DNA from: Streptacidiphilus sp. 4-A2
GTDB lineage: Bacteria; Actinomycetota; Actinomycetes; Streptomycetales; Streptomycetaceae
DNA length: 64,000 nt
Direction of reading: 5' to 3'
Assembly (NCBI GenBank): GCA_014284505.1
Contig: JAAFYY010000001.1
Location: 4,898,001-4,962,000 of the forward strand
The notes beneath the pieces are model-generated. The model did no database searches, was not told where the DNA came from, and saw nothing but the letters and a program-made list of their open reading frames with translations. Position 1 is the first letter of the stretch, and each line of letters starts with the position of its first letter. Below are positions 51,575 to 60,867 of the stretch, one piece after another. The position numbers were made by a program, and so were the translations under genes.

Positions 51575-52447
51575 TCGAGACCAAGCGGCCGCCGCAGGAC
51601 CTGCACAAGGAGATCATCACGCTGCCGGCCGACGACGGCACCGAACTGGCCCTCCATCTGTGGCGGCCCCGGCAGCAGGTCAAGGGTGCCGTCTTCTACT
51701 TCCACGGACTGCAGAGCCACGCCGGATGGCTGTGGGAGGTCGGGCCCCGGTTCGCGGACAACGACATCGCCTTCTTCGTCCTGGACCGGCGCGGCAGCGG
51801 CATCAGCGGCGGGCCGCGCCACGAGATCCCCGACGTGGACACGGTCATCAGCGACTACACCGGCGCACTGACCCGGGTACGCGAGCTGATCGGCGACTGT
51901 CGCTCTTCGGCCACTGCCTGGGCGGCTCCTTCCTGGCCGCCCTGGTGCACCACCCGACTTCAGCGTCCGCTACGACACCGCCATCTACTGCTCGACCTGG
52001 CTGGGGCGGCTGCACTCGCTGCTCGGCGAGCAGGAGCGGGCGGCGCTGGCCGCCGAGACGAGCACCGAACTGTGGGACGCCGGGCTGAAGTCGGCGGACT
52101 TCACCGCCAACCCCCGCTACCAGCAGTTCATCGACCACGACGATCTCGCGGTCCAGCAGATCACCCGCCGCTCCCGGGCCACCCTGCTCGGCCTGGAGCG
52201 CCTCTACCTGGACTCCGACCGGCGCCAACTGCCGGACTTACCTGCCGCGTTCGTGTCCGGACTGACCGACCCCATCCTCGACCTCGACGACACCCACCGG
52301 GCGTTCAACGAGATGGTCTCCGACCGGGGCATGATCATCCAGTTCCCGACCGACCGGCACTACCTGTTCTACACCGATGTCCGCGACGAACTGGTCGACT
52401 GGGCATCCGCCTACACCCTGCTCCAAGCCGTGGACCGCGATGTCTGA
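51571..52447 (+). CDS. alpha/beta hydrolase
   Basis: About 292 residues. LPADDGTELALHLWRPRQQVKGAVFYFHGLQSHAGWLWEVGPRFADND opens the fold with the oxyanion HGLQ; the nucleophile Ser elbow is reconstructed as LFGHCLGGSFLAALV, where Cys stands at the usual nucleophile position (G-x-S-x-G reads GHCLGG), so the nucleophile would be a Cys. Acid and His candidates lie in GLTDPILDLD and TDRHYLFYTD. One slip near 51900. Coupled to GH3 by GTGA and overlapping the following gene by 8 bases. It may act as thioesterase-like editing or tailoring enzyme. Confidence 0.8.
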
Positions 52448-52499
52448 GGCCACGATGTCTGAGGCAGCGATGCCCGAGGCTGCGATGCCTGCCGCCGCG
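52440..52499 (+). repeat. 15-bp tandem repeat with an in-frame ATG in each unit
   Basis: Units ATGTCTGAGGCCACG (52440), ATGTCTGAGGCAGCG (52455), ATGCCCGAGGCTGCG (52470) and ATGCCTGCCGCCGCG (52485). All four ATG codons share the frame of the enolase-superfamily gene. Confidence 0.9.
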
Positions 52500-53761
52500 A
52501 CCCCCGGGACCGCGACGCCGGACGCCGGCGCCCGGCTGTACCGGGTGGCGCTGCCCATGCACGTCAGCTTCGACCACCCGGCGGCCCGCCGCTCCACCAG
52601 CGACAGCCTGGTCCTGCGGCTGACCGTCGACGGCGCGACCGGCCTCGGCGAGTGCGCGCCACGGTCCTATGTCACCGGCGAGACCACCGCAAGCGTCACC
52701 GAGGCCCTGCTCCAGGTCCCCATGGACCGGCTGTTCGCCCGGCTGCGGGCCGTGCCACCGGAGGAACTCCTGGCGCAGCTGCGGCAGGACGGCTTCGAGG
52801 CGGCCTTCGGCCCCGGCATCACGGAGCCGGGGGCGGCGGCGGGGGCGGCGGCGGGACCGGCCGCCCCCGGCGCGAACAACAACCTGCTCTGCCTGCTCGA
52901 AACGGCGGTCCTGGACCTCCTCGGCCACCGGCTCGGCCTCCCGGCCACCCGAGCTCGTCCCGGGTCGGCACGCCCCCGCCACCACCGCCGGACGGGCGCC
53001 GCTGCCGGTCTCCCAGGTCCTGGACCTCAGCATCGGCGTCGAGGAGTTCCTGGACACCCGCGGCCCCTTCCACTTCGTCAAGGTCAAGGCGTCCGACGAC
53101 ATCGGCCGGGACGTCAGCACGGTCGCCGCGATCCGGCACCGGCTGGGCCCGGACGTTCCGGTCATGGTCGACGCCAATATGAGCTGGACCCCGGAAACGG
53201 CCGTCCCCACGCGCGCCGGCTGCGCGCCGCCGGGGTGGACCTGGTGGAGGAGCCGCTGCCCAGGCGCTCCTGGGACGCCCTGCGGGTGCTGCGCCGTGAC
53301 TCCGGCATCCGGGTGATGCTGGACGAATCGGTGTGCACCCTCGCCGACGCGCGGGCAGCGGTGGCCGCCGGGGCCTGCGACGCGGTGAATGTGCGCGTCG
53401 CCAAGAACGGCGGCCTGCTCAACTCCGCCCGCCTGATCGAGTACGCCAGGTCGGCGGGCCTCGGCTTCCAGATCGGCGTACAGGTCGCCGAGACCGGACC
53501 GCTGATCAACGCGAGCCGGGCGCTGGCCTTCCGCAGCCCGGACGCGCTGACCGTCGAGGCCGGCCAGTCCGACCGGTTCTTCCCCGGCCCCGAGATGATC
53601 GTCTCTCCGCGTCCCCTGGTGGACCGCCGTACCAACACCCTCGCACCACCCCCGGTCCCGGCTTCGGGCTGCGCCTGAACGCCTCCGCCGAACCCTGGGC
53701 GGCCGCGGCCTGGACCGACGACCACTGGCACTCCACCACTCCCGAGGAGACCCTCCGATGA
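52440..53761 (+). CDS. enolase-superfamily enzyme, dipeptide-epimerase-like
   Basis: About 440 residues. Capping domain RLYRVALPMHVSFDHPAARRSTSDSLVLRLTVDGATGLGECAPRSYVTGE is the start of the muconate-lactonising subgroup. The catalytic barrel has VKVKASDD (first catalytic Lys), VMVDANMSW, LVEEPLP and VMLDESVC (metal ligands D, E, D), then NVRVAKNGGLLNSARLIEYA (second Lys). This layout is that of dipeptide epimerases and o-succinylbenzoate synthase; with ligases nearby, epimerising an amino-acid residue in a dipeptide is the most likely role. Slips near 52950, 53207 and 53645. The start codon is ambiguous because of the 15-bp repeat. The stop overlaps the next start. Confidence 0.8.
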
Positions 53762-54621
53762 CCGTCCTCTTCGAATGCACGCACCAGGGCGAACGCCACT
53801 TCGGCCTCGGCTCGCCCGAGGACACCGAGCTCGGCCTGTACCCGCTGGGCGACCTCGACCTGCGCGCCGCCCTGCTCGCGGCGGACGGCGACATGGCCGC
53901 CTTCACGGCCGGCCTGACCGAGGGCCGCACCCCGGTGTCCGTCCCGGTCACCGAGGTGAGCTTCCGTCCCCCGCTGCTGCCGGATTCGGTCGGCGACGCC
54001 ATGGTCAGCGGCTTTATGGCGACCCACAACGTCAAGGTGGACGCCGGCACCCAGGCGCAGCCCAACTGGTTCCTCAAGGGCCTCGGCGACGTGCTCAAGG
54101 TCTCCGGCGAGCCGCTGCGCGCCCCGTCCGGCTTCGTCGCCCTGACCGAGGAGGCGGAGGTCGTCCTGGTGTACGTCACCGACGGGAGCGGCACCCCGCG
54201 CTACGCCGGCTACACCTTCGGCAACGACCTCACCGACATCGGCCGCTTCCGGCAGCACAACGGCCACCTCTCGTACGCCAAGCTCTGCGACGCGGGCGTC
54301 GCCCCGTGGCTCTTCCTGGGCACCCCGCCGCTCCACGTCACCGGCCAGGTCACCATCGAACGCGACCACAGCCCGGCCTGGCAGGGCACCTTCACCACCG
54401 GCACCAAGGCCCTCCACTACGGCCTGCGGGACATGATGTCCGGCCTCTTCGCCCATGAGGCCCTGCTGCACCCGGGCCGCGTGCACTACGTCTACCTCGG
54501 CGCCGACCGCAGCAGCTTCCACGGCGGCTTCACCATGGCCGACGGCGACCGCATCCAGATGCACTTCGCCACCCACAGCGTCCGCCTGACCAACCAGGTC
54601 TCCACCACCCCCCACGCCTGA
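53758..54621 (+). CDS. FAH-fold (fumarylacetoacetate hydrolase-like) protein
   Basis: An intact 287-residue protein. The second half holds APSGFVALTEEAEVVLVYVTDGSG, YAGYTFGNDLTDIGRFRQ and LSYAKLCDAGVAPWLFLGTPP, like the metal-binding core of FAH-fold hydrolases, decarboxylases and hydratases (Glu-Glu-Asp ligands). The match is to a distant subgroup often found in biosynthetic loci, so the reaction is open: C-C bond hydrolysis, decarboxylation or isomerisation are all possible. Last gene of the rightward arm, followed by a terminator. Confidence 0.7.
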   Translation: MTVLFECTHQGERHFGLGSPEDTELGLYPLGDLDLRAALLAADGDMAAFTAGLTEGRTPVSVPVTEVSFRPPLLPDSVGDAMVSGFMATHNVKVDAGTQAQPNWFLKGLGDVLKVSGEPLRAPSGFVALTEEAEVVLVYVTDGSGTPRYAGYTFGNDLTDIGRFRQHNGHLSYAKLCDAGVAPWLFLGTPPLHVTGQVTIERDHSPAWQGTFTTGTKALHYGLRDMMSGLFAHEALLHPGRVHYVYLGADRSSFHGGFTMADGDRIQMHFATHSVRLTNQVSTTPHA

Positions 54622-54651
54622 CCACCCCACCCCCACGCCCCACCCGACTGA

Positions 54652-54682
54652 CGCCCCGGCGGCCCCAAAACCGACCGGGGCG
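54652..54682. terminator. terminator at the end of the biosynthetic operon
   Basis: CGCCCCGG (54652-54659) pairs with CCGGGGCG (54675-54682) around a 15-base loop with four A residues. It lies between the FAH-like gene and the convergent Xre gene. Confidence 0.7.
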
Positions 54683-54739
54683 CAGCCACGCCCTCACCCG
54701 TCAGGGTGCCGACATCCGGACTCCGGATCGCCGCCGGGG

Positions 54740-55527
54740 TCAACGGTTCGCAGCGGCAAGTGCGCGTTCAAGGAGCGTGTCGGCATCAGCACGCCGATCC
54801 CGCTGATTGAGTGAGTAGAGAATCTGGAGCACATCCCGCTCGGACCGGTTGCCGGCTGGCCGATGATCGTGTCCTTGGCTTCGAGCAGCCCGAGGTCACG
54901 GCAGGATACGACGGCATCCGCGGTCTCCGTGGGGTGGACTTCGGTGCCGACGTGTCGCATGAGGCCGTTGGCGCGCTCCAGGTTGCCGGCAGCAAGGTAC
55001 AGGGCGAGGTCCTCGGCGGCAGGCCAGGAAAAATCTGCCGCCCCGCTGTTGTGCCGGTCCACGTCGTGAGGGGGGACCGGCACAACAGTCACGGTGACGG
55101 CAGCGGGAGATCCGGCCGGCCCTGCCCCCGCGACGGCACCCTCCAGAGGAGTAGCAGCCCCGCAGGCCGGGCAGACAGCGGCCGGATCCTGGCCTTCGGG
55201 CGGCAGCGGCGAGAGGGCCTGCCGGAGACTGTCCAGCTCCTCCCAGGAACCGACTGCCCCCGTGGTTCCCTGGCTGTTCAGCGCCAAGTCATACAGCGCC
55301 CTGAGCGGCTCTTCCCTGGGCGCACGCTTGCGCCTGCCGTTTGCCAGGTCGGACAGCACAGACCGGCTCAGATATCCGTCCGGTCCCGCCTCCTTCAGCA
55401 TCCTTTCCTCGGTGCGCTGGCAGGAGAGACCGATCCGGAGGAGCAGACCGCGTACTGCCTCAGCAAGTTCCCGCTGCTGGGAGGGGAGCTGGGGATCGAG
55501 GTCAGCAAAGTTCGCGCGCTGCGGCAA
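54740..55527 (-). CDS. Xre-like helix-turn-helix regulator of the restriction island
   Basis: About 262 residues, starting with TTG at 55527 (LPQRANFADLDPQLPSQQRELAEAVRGLLLRIG). The DNA-binding part is SCQRTEERMLKEAGPDGYLSRSVLSDLANGRRKRAP. A Cys pair CPACG near residue 108 may bind zinc, followed by a helical part with ALYLAAGNLERANGLMRHVGTEVHPTETAD. One slip near 54845; repaired end is LERALAAANR. The divergent position next to the HNH-like gene and 250 bp of shared upstream DNA fit a control protein for the island. Confidence 0.7.
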
Positions 55528-55779
55528 ACTGGTTCCCCTTTATGACAGTTGACGGCATGAATCAGACTATTGTGCCGCCCGGCGGGTGTGCCGTGGGCAG
55601 GATCGCTGTCCTGGTTTGGGGGCTGCGAGAGGAGCAGAAGTGGGACAGGAACACACTTCCGAACCGGGAGTCACTGCTGTTGAGTTGGATGCTGTAGCCG
55701 ACACCAGCTGACAGGCCGCGTTCACTGCGGCTCTGCTCGGAGATGTCTTGCCCTTTGCTCTGAGAGGTGGACCTCCCGC

Positions 55780-56448
55780 ATGTCCATGCCGTCCTGGAAC
55801 GACCCGAAGCTCAGCACTATGAAGCGTGTGGCACTCTGGCTCGTCCAGGAGGTCGGCGTCGTCGGCGACCAGACCCAGCTGCGCGATGCCTTCCCCGAGA
55901 CGTCGCAGATTGACCGCCGGATGCGCGACCTGCGTGACTTCGAGTGGCGCATCGACACAAACCGCGAGGACGGTGCTCTGGGCTCGCATGAGCACCGCTT
56001 CGTACGGCAGGGTGCTGCCGTGTGGGAACCTGGCAAGGCAACTAGGAAGGTCGGCGTCACGGTCACGGCCGCTGAGCGGCACGCGCTGATGATGCGCGAC
56101 GGCCACAAGTGCCGCTCGTGCGGGATCGGCCCGGGCGAACCGTACGCCGGTACCTACATCGTTTCGCAGCTTGACGTCGCCCGCCGTTCGGTCCGGCTGC
56201 CCACTGGCCAGAGCAGCGTGCAGCTGGTGATCGAGTGCAACCGCTGCCGGGTCGGCGGCCGCGAGCTGACCGCAGACCTGGGCAACGTACTGTCGCGGAT
56301 CGACCGTCTGCCCGTCTACGAACGGAAGATGCTGGCCGCCTGGGTCGAGCAGGATGCCCGCGGCTTCAGCGAGACCGAGGACCTGTGGGCGGCCTACCGG
56401 TCACTGCCGGCGGACTCCAGGGACGAAGTCCGCGCGGCTCTGCAGTAA
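55780..56448 (+). CDS. degenerate HNH-like zinc-binding protein
   Basis: An intact 222-residue protein. The N-terminal half (LSTMKRVALWLVQEVGVVGDQTQLRDAFPETSQIDRRMRDLRDFEWRIDT) is a winged-helix-like region often found before HNH domains in restriction systems. The C-terminal half has VTAAERHALMMRDGHKCRSCGIGPGEPY and LVIECNRCRVGGRELT, i.e. Cys111/Cys114 and Cys153/Cys156 as in HNH zinc ribbons, but the His-containing catalytic strand between them is replaced by TYIVSQLDVARRS, without His. It may bind DNA without cutting. SD GAGAGGTGG precedes the ATG. First gene of the rightward island operon. Confidence 0.72.
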   Translation: MSMPSWNDPKLSTMKRVALWLVQEVGVVGDQTQLRDAFPETSQIDRRMRDLRDFEWRIDTNREDGALGSHEHRFVRQGAAVWEPGKATRKVGVTVTAAERHALMMRDGHKCRSCGIGPGEPYAGTYIVSQLDVARRSVRLPTGQSSVQLVIECNRCRVGGRELTADLGNVLSRIDRLPVYERKMLAAWVEQDARGFSETEDLWAAYRSLPADSRDEVRAALQ

Positions 56449-56547
56449 TTGCGGCATCAGCCGTCCTTGACGTGGGGCGGCCGAAACGGCCGCCCCACCT
56501 GCCCGGCTTCTGTCGTTTGTCGCGTTCTTTGAGGAGAGTTACCAGAG

Positions 56548-57992
56548 ATGTTCACGGACTTCGGAGTCCCCCGACTGCTGACAGCACCCGCACCCAGGTC
56601 GAACAGCGGCTGAAGGAACTGCGTGAGAACAACGGGGTTGCTGAGACCCTGACGGTGGAGTGGAACGATGCCCCTCTGCACGTCGAGGTCATCGATATGC
56701 CGCTGGATGCCCTGTTCTACAACCCCGGTACGCACCGCATCCGTGCTCAGCGCAGCCTCGACCCTGGCCGCGACACCGGCCTGACGGCCGATCCCTGGAG
56801 CCCGGCGAGCCAGGACTACCTGCAGCACCTGCTGACGATCCGGCCCTCGGAACCAGACCGCCGCGATCCTGACTTTGAGGTCCTGAAGGAGAACCTCAAG
56901 GTCCATCAGCAGAACGAACCCGGCCTGATCACCCGTGACGGCATCCTCGTTAACGGCAACACCCGCTGTGCCGCGCTGCGCGAGATCAGCAGGGAATCCA
57001 GGAAAGTCACCAGCATCCGTGTGGGTGTGCTGCCGGCGTCGTGCTCCTGGAAGGAAATCAACGATGTCGAGTTGTCCCTGCAGCTGCGGCCCGACCGGCG
57101 GCGCGACTACTCCTACATCAACCGGCTGCTCGCGATTGACGAGCAGCATGTTCAGCTCCAGCGTCCCTTGCAGGTCATCGCCACCGCATTCCATACCGAC
57201 GTGAAGTCATGTGAGCGCGACCTCTGGGTCCTGGAGCAGTTGCGGGACCTGATCAAGCGGAGCACTACGGCCGAAGGGATGGCGCTGCGGCTGATGGATC
57301 TGGAACGGTCGCAGGAAAAGCTTGCCGAGCTCTACCGTGCATACGTCAAGGAGCATGCCAAGAACAAGGAGCGGGCCGACCTTCTGAAGGAGGCACGGCT
57401 GGCCGCGATCGTGCTGGACTTCGCCAAGACCGATGTCCGTTACATCGACGCTGACTTCCACAGCCGATACCTGGACAGGACTCTGCCTGACGAGTTCAGG
57501 ACGTCTGAGACCGCTGCACCGTCCACCGTCACGATTCCCGGGCTGAACCGGACCGTCAAAGCAGCGGGAGCGAACGTCGCCGCCGCCCGCGCAGTCACCG
57601 ACGCCCTGCTGCGGGCTAAGGCTGTCGAGGCTGCTGGCGAGAGTGCGCCGCTGGCAGAGCAGTCTGCTGCGTCTGCCGTCGTCGTCTCATACACGGACGC
57701 GTTCAACGAGGCCATCGACACCGCAGGCCGCGACTTCCGGCTGCGGAGGAAGCGCCTGGCCGCCCCCGACCGGATCAGTGATGCCTGCAAGGACCTGGAG
57801 CAGTCCATCACCGACCTGGTGATGTCCCGGGGCAGCGCGAGCCTCGACGAGGGAGCGTTCGACGACGCTATCGATCAGCTCCGCACCGTCATGAGCAAGC
57901 TCGCGGTTGAGGCGCAGCGCAGCATCGACCTGCCCGGGAACGGCCTCGCCTGGCTGATCGCCGCAGTAGACGTGAAGCAGCCGCAGCCGTGA
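56548..57992 (+). CDS. ParB/Srx-like domain protein of the restriction island
   Basis: About 480 residues. After TQVEQRLKELRENNGVAETLTVEW the segment VEVIDMPLDALFYNPGTHRIRAQR and FEVLKENLKVHQQNEPGLITRDGILVNGNTRCAALREIS shows a ParB-N-like fold (the nucleotide-binding DGILVNGNTR in place of DGxRR). The rest is helical, including SYINRLLAIDEQHVQLQRPLQV and a coiled stretch RALLDFAKTD-like. ParB folds bind or hydrolyse CTP or act as nucleases. Start ATG 56548 (MFTDFGVP) with one slip in the C run near 56570. The stop shares GTGA with the helicase. Function in the island unknown. Confidence 0.6.
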
Positions 57993-59830
57993 GCGAATCT
58001 GTGGACACCCCCTCGCTCCGGCTGGGCTTCGACGTCACGCGTACCCGTGTGGAACTGCGCACCGTCCCGGCTTTCCAGGCTGACTTCGCCCAGCTGACCG
58101 CGCGGATCTCCACGGGCGGTCAGCGCGGCCCGCTGTCCGCCGAGATCGACCTCGACGACTTTCTGGTCGGCCTCAGCGAGCTGGGAACCTGGAGTCACCC
58201 AGGCGTCGACTGGGACGAGGACCTCATGGCACTCGTCAACGGCGTACTTGACGACGCCGACACGGTGCAGCGCAGTCTCAGCGAGGGGCCGTCGGGCGGT
58301 GCTGCCGACGCAGTCCAGCCGGAGGAGGTCATCGGACTGCTCGGCCCCGGCTGGAACGCTGACCTCACACCGTTCCAGCAGCGTGACATCGCCCGGCTGC
58401 TCTCGCTGCGTCACAGCGCCAACTTCAGCGTCCCCGGCGCCGGCAAGACCCGCGTCGCGCTCGCGGTCTACGCTGCAATGCGTGAGCGCGGAGAAGCCCA
58501 GCGGCTCCTGGTCGTGGGGCCGAAATCCGCATATGAGGCCTGGGAGTACGAGAGCTCCCTCTGCTTCAGGGAGCCTCTGCGCACTGCGGTGACGGGGCGG
58601 TCTCCCGATCCACTGGCGGAGCTGCGCATCGTGAACTACGAGCGGCTGGACCGTTCCCTGGGCAGCCTGGCGTCCTGGCTCAGGTCCGGGCCCTCAATGG
58701 TTGTGCTGGATGAGGCCCACCGGATGAAGCTGGGGGCAAGCGGTACCTACGGCTCGGCGTGCCTGGCGCTCGGCCCCCTGGCTGACCGGCGGCTGATCCT
58801 CACCGGCACGCCGGCCCCCAACGGGGCACGGGATCTGGAGAACCTCCTGTCGTTCGTGTGGCCAGGTCACGGCAAGCGTGTGGTGACAGAGGCGGTGGGC
58901 GGCGGCGACCTGGCCTATGCCAGCTCGGTACTGCGCCCGCTGTTCACCCGCACCACCAAGCACGAGCTGGGCCTGCCCCCGTTCGAACCGAAGGTCCGCT
59001 ACGTGGATATGCCGCCGATCCACGCGGAGGTCTACGAGGCGCTTAAGGGGAACTTCTCAGCCCGCGCGGAAGGCGCGCGCGGCAGCATCGAGGCGCTGGG
59101 CAAAGCCGTGCTGCGGCTGCTGATGGCGGCGACCAGCCCGGCCCTCCTCCTGGAGGGTGCCAGCCGTTACGAGCCACTGGAGTACCAGCTCCCTCCACTG
59201 GAGGCCTCCCCCGGGGACTCCCTCTTCGAACTGCTGCAGGACCTCCCGAGCTACGAGCTCTCACCGAAGTACCAGGAGACGGTGAAGATCGTCGCGGACA
59301 ATGCTGCTCAGGGACGTAAAACCCTGGTCTGGACAACATTTGTACGCAGCCTCACCACCCTGGAGAAGCTGCTGCAGGCTTACGGCCCCGCTACGGTCCA
59401 CGGCGGCACCCCGGACCGTGAGGAGCAGCTGCGCCGCTTCCGGCAGGACCCCGACTGCCATGTCCTTATCTCCAACCCAGCCACCCTGGGCGAGGGCATC
59501 AGCCTGCACCAGACCTGCCACGATGCTGTCTACGTGGACCGCGACTTCATGGCTGGGCGCTTCCTGCAGAGCCTCGACCGCATCCACCGCCTCGGCCTTG
59601 CCCCCGGTACCGAGACGCGCGTCACCGTGCTCGCGACACGTCGCACGGTCGACGAGGTGGTGCGCCTGCGGCTGGAGGAGAAGCTGGAATTCATGGGCCG
59701 TATCCTGGACGACCCCGCCGTCCAGCAGCTCGCCGACCTGCAGGAAGAACCGGCTGCGGGTGCCGGAATGAACGCCGCCGATGTGCGCGCGCTCCTTCAG
59801 CATCTCAACACGCCTGCGGCACGCGCATAG
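57989..59830 (+). CDS. SNF2-type DEAD-box helicase/translocase of the restriction island
   Basis: An intact 613-residue SF2 ATPase. Walker A is PGAGKT at residues 149-154, DEAH at 241-244, then LILTGTPAPNGARDLENLLSFVWPG (motif III), and in the second RecA domain LVWTTFVRSLTTLEKLL, VHGGTPDREEQLRRFRQDPDCHVLISNPATLGEGISLHQ and SLDRIHRLGLAPGTETRV (motif VI). The layout matches SNF2 translocases that move along double-stranded DNA. Type II restriction systems usually have no such motor. The start GTG at 57989 lies in the stop of the ParB-like gene and the NaeI gene starts 64 bases after it, so the genes form one operon. Confidence 0.88.
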   Translation: MSESVDTPSLRLGFDVTRTRVELRTVPAFQADFAQLTARISTGGQRGPLSAEIDLDDFLVGLSELGTWSHPGVDWDEDLMALVNGVLDDADTVQRSLSEGPSGGAADAVQPEEVIGLLGPGWNADLTPFQQRDIARLLSLRHSANFSVPGAGKTRVALAVYAAMRERGEAQRLLVVGPKSAYEAWEYESSLCFREPLRTAVTGRSPDPLAELRIVNYERLDRSLGSLASWLRSGPSMVVLDEAHRMKLGASGTYGSACLALGPLADRRLILTGTPAPNGARDLENLLSFVWPGHGKRVVTEAVGGGDLAYASSVLRPLFTRTTKHELGLPPFEPKVRYVDMPPIHAEVYEALKGNFSARAEGARGSIEALGKAVLRLLMAATSPALLLEGASRYEPLEYQLPPLEASPGDSLFELLQDLPSYELSPKYQETVKIVADNAAQGRKTLVWTTFVRSLTTLEKLLQAYGPATVHGGTPDREEQLRRFRQDPDCHVLISNPATLGEGISLHQTCHDAVYVDRDFMAGRFLQSLDRIHRLGLAPGTETRVTVLATRRTVDEVVRLRLEEKLEFMGRILDDPAVQQLADLQEEPAAGAGMNAADVRALLQHLNTPAARA

Positions 59831-59894
59831 CATCCGTCGGGCCCAGGGCCCCCAGTATCCGTCCCGTCCCTACCGCCCGGAGACCCAGATCCCT

Positions 59895-60863
59895 ATGACC
59901 GCTGAGAGCTCGCTCACCGGACAGTACGACGCTGTGGACACGGAACTGGAGCGCGTCAGGGCCGAGCTGCTCCGTCTCGACCCTGACGGCTCACGTTTCG
60001 CAACTGTGCTGCGCAACACCATCGACCAGCTCCTCAATGGTGAGGCCACCGGTCGCTACGACTGGGAGGAGCTGTTCAAGACCGAAAAGACCCATGCCGG
60101 AACCCTGGTCGAGATCAATCTTCAGCGCGAATTCCTCTTCGGCGACGGCAAACAGATGGACTACGAGATCGCCGGTGTGGACGTCGACTGCAAGTACTCC
60201 CAGAAATTCGGCGCCTGGATGATCCCGCCCGAGGCGCTGGGCCATCTGTGCCTGGTGGTGTCGGCAGACGATTACCACAGCACGTGGAGCGCCGGCCTGG
60301 TACGCATCCGGCCCGAGATCCTTAACGGCGGTATCAACCGGGACCTCAAGCTCACGATCAAGGCGGTGCACCGCAGTCAGATCGTGTGGCTGTGGCACGA
60401 CGCGGCCCTTCCCGAGAATGTTCTGCTGCACCTCGATAAGGAGACCCGTTCACGCATCCTCATCCCCGGGAAACGCAAAGGCCAGGCCAGAGTCGTCGAG
60501 CTGTTCCGGTCTGTCCACGGCAGGCGGATCGGCCGCGGCGTTGTACGGACCGCGGCGCAGCAGCTCGATTACATGGCCCGGGTCAGGGAGGGCGACAAAG
60601 GCCGCGCTCGTCCGAAGCTCCGCCCCGAGGGCATTCTCATTCTCGGCGACTACCCGGTCCACCAGGCGATCGCCGCAGGTCTCGGGGGTCCGGTCCCGCG
60701 CGAAGGCGAATTCGTAGCCCACCGGGTTGTCCGGGCCCGCCCGGAATACGCGGACCGCCCCAGCGCTGAGATCAGCGGTGAGCTCTGGGTCGTGGCGCGC
60801 CCGGGCGACCCGGCCGAGGAGGCGCCCCGGCTTCCGGATCCGCAGAACGACGCTGCATCATAA
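59895..60863 (+). CDS. NaeI-family type II restriction endonuclease
   Basis: A 322-residue protein (NaeI itself 317). NaeI cleaves GCCGGC after binding two sites. The N-terminal endonuclease domain has TLVEINLQREFLFGDG and MDYEIAGVDVDCKYSQ, giving Glu73, Asp89, Asp98 and Lys100 for the PD-(D/E)xK site (NaeI Asp86, Asp95, Lys97). FGAWMIPPEALGHLCLVVSADD follows. The C-terminal topoisomerase-like DNA-binding domain contains RVVELFRSVHGRRIGRGVVRTAAQQLDYMARVREG and GILILGDYPVHQAIAAGLG. Start ATG 59895 fits the length. The methyltransferase at 61334-62689 is the likely protecting partner; the cut site GCCGGC is inferred from the family. Confidence 0.9.
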   Translation: MTAESSLTGQYDAVDTELERVRAELLRLDPDGSRFATVLRNTIDQLLNGEATGRYDWEELFKTEKTHAGTLVEINLQREFLFGDGKQMDYEIAGVDVDCKYSQKFGAWMIPPEALGHLCLVVSADDYHSTWSAGLVRIRPEILNGGINRDLKLTIKAVHRSQIVWLWHDAALPENVLLHLDKETRSRILIPGKRKGQARVVELFRSVHGRRIGRGVVRTAAQQLDYMARVREGDKGRARPKLRPEGILILGDYPVHQAIAAGLGGPVPREGEFVAHRVVRARPEYADRPSAEISGELWVVARPGDPAEEAPRLPDPQNDAAS

Positions 60864-60867
60864 GGAT

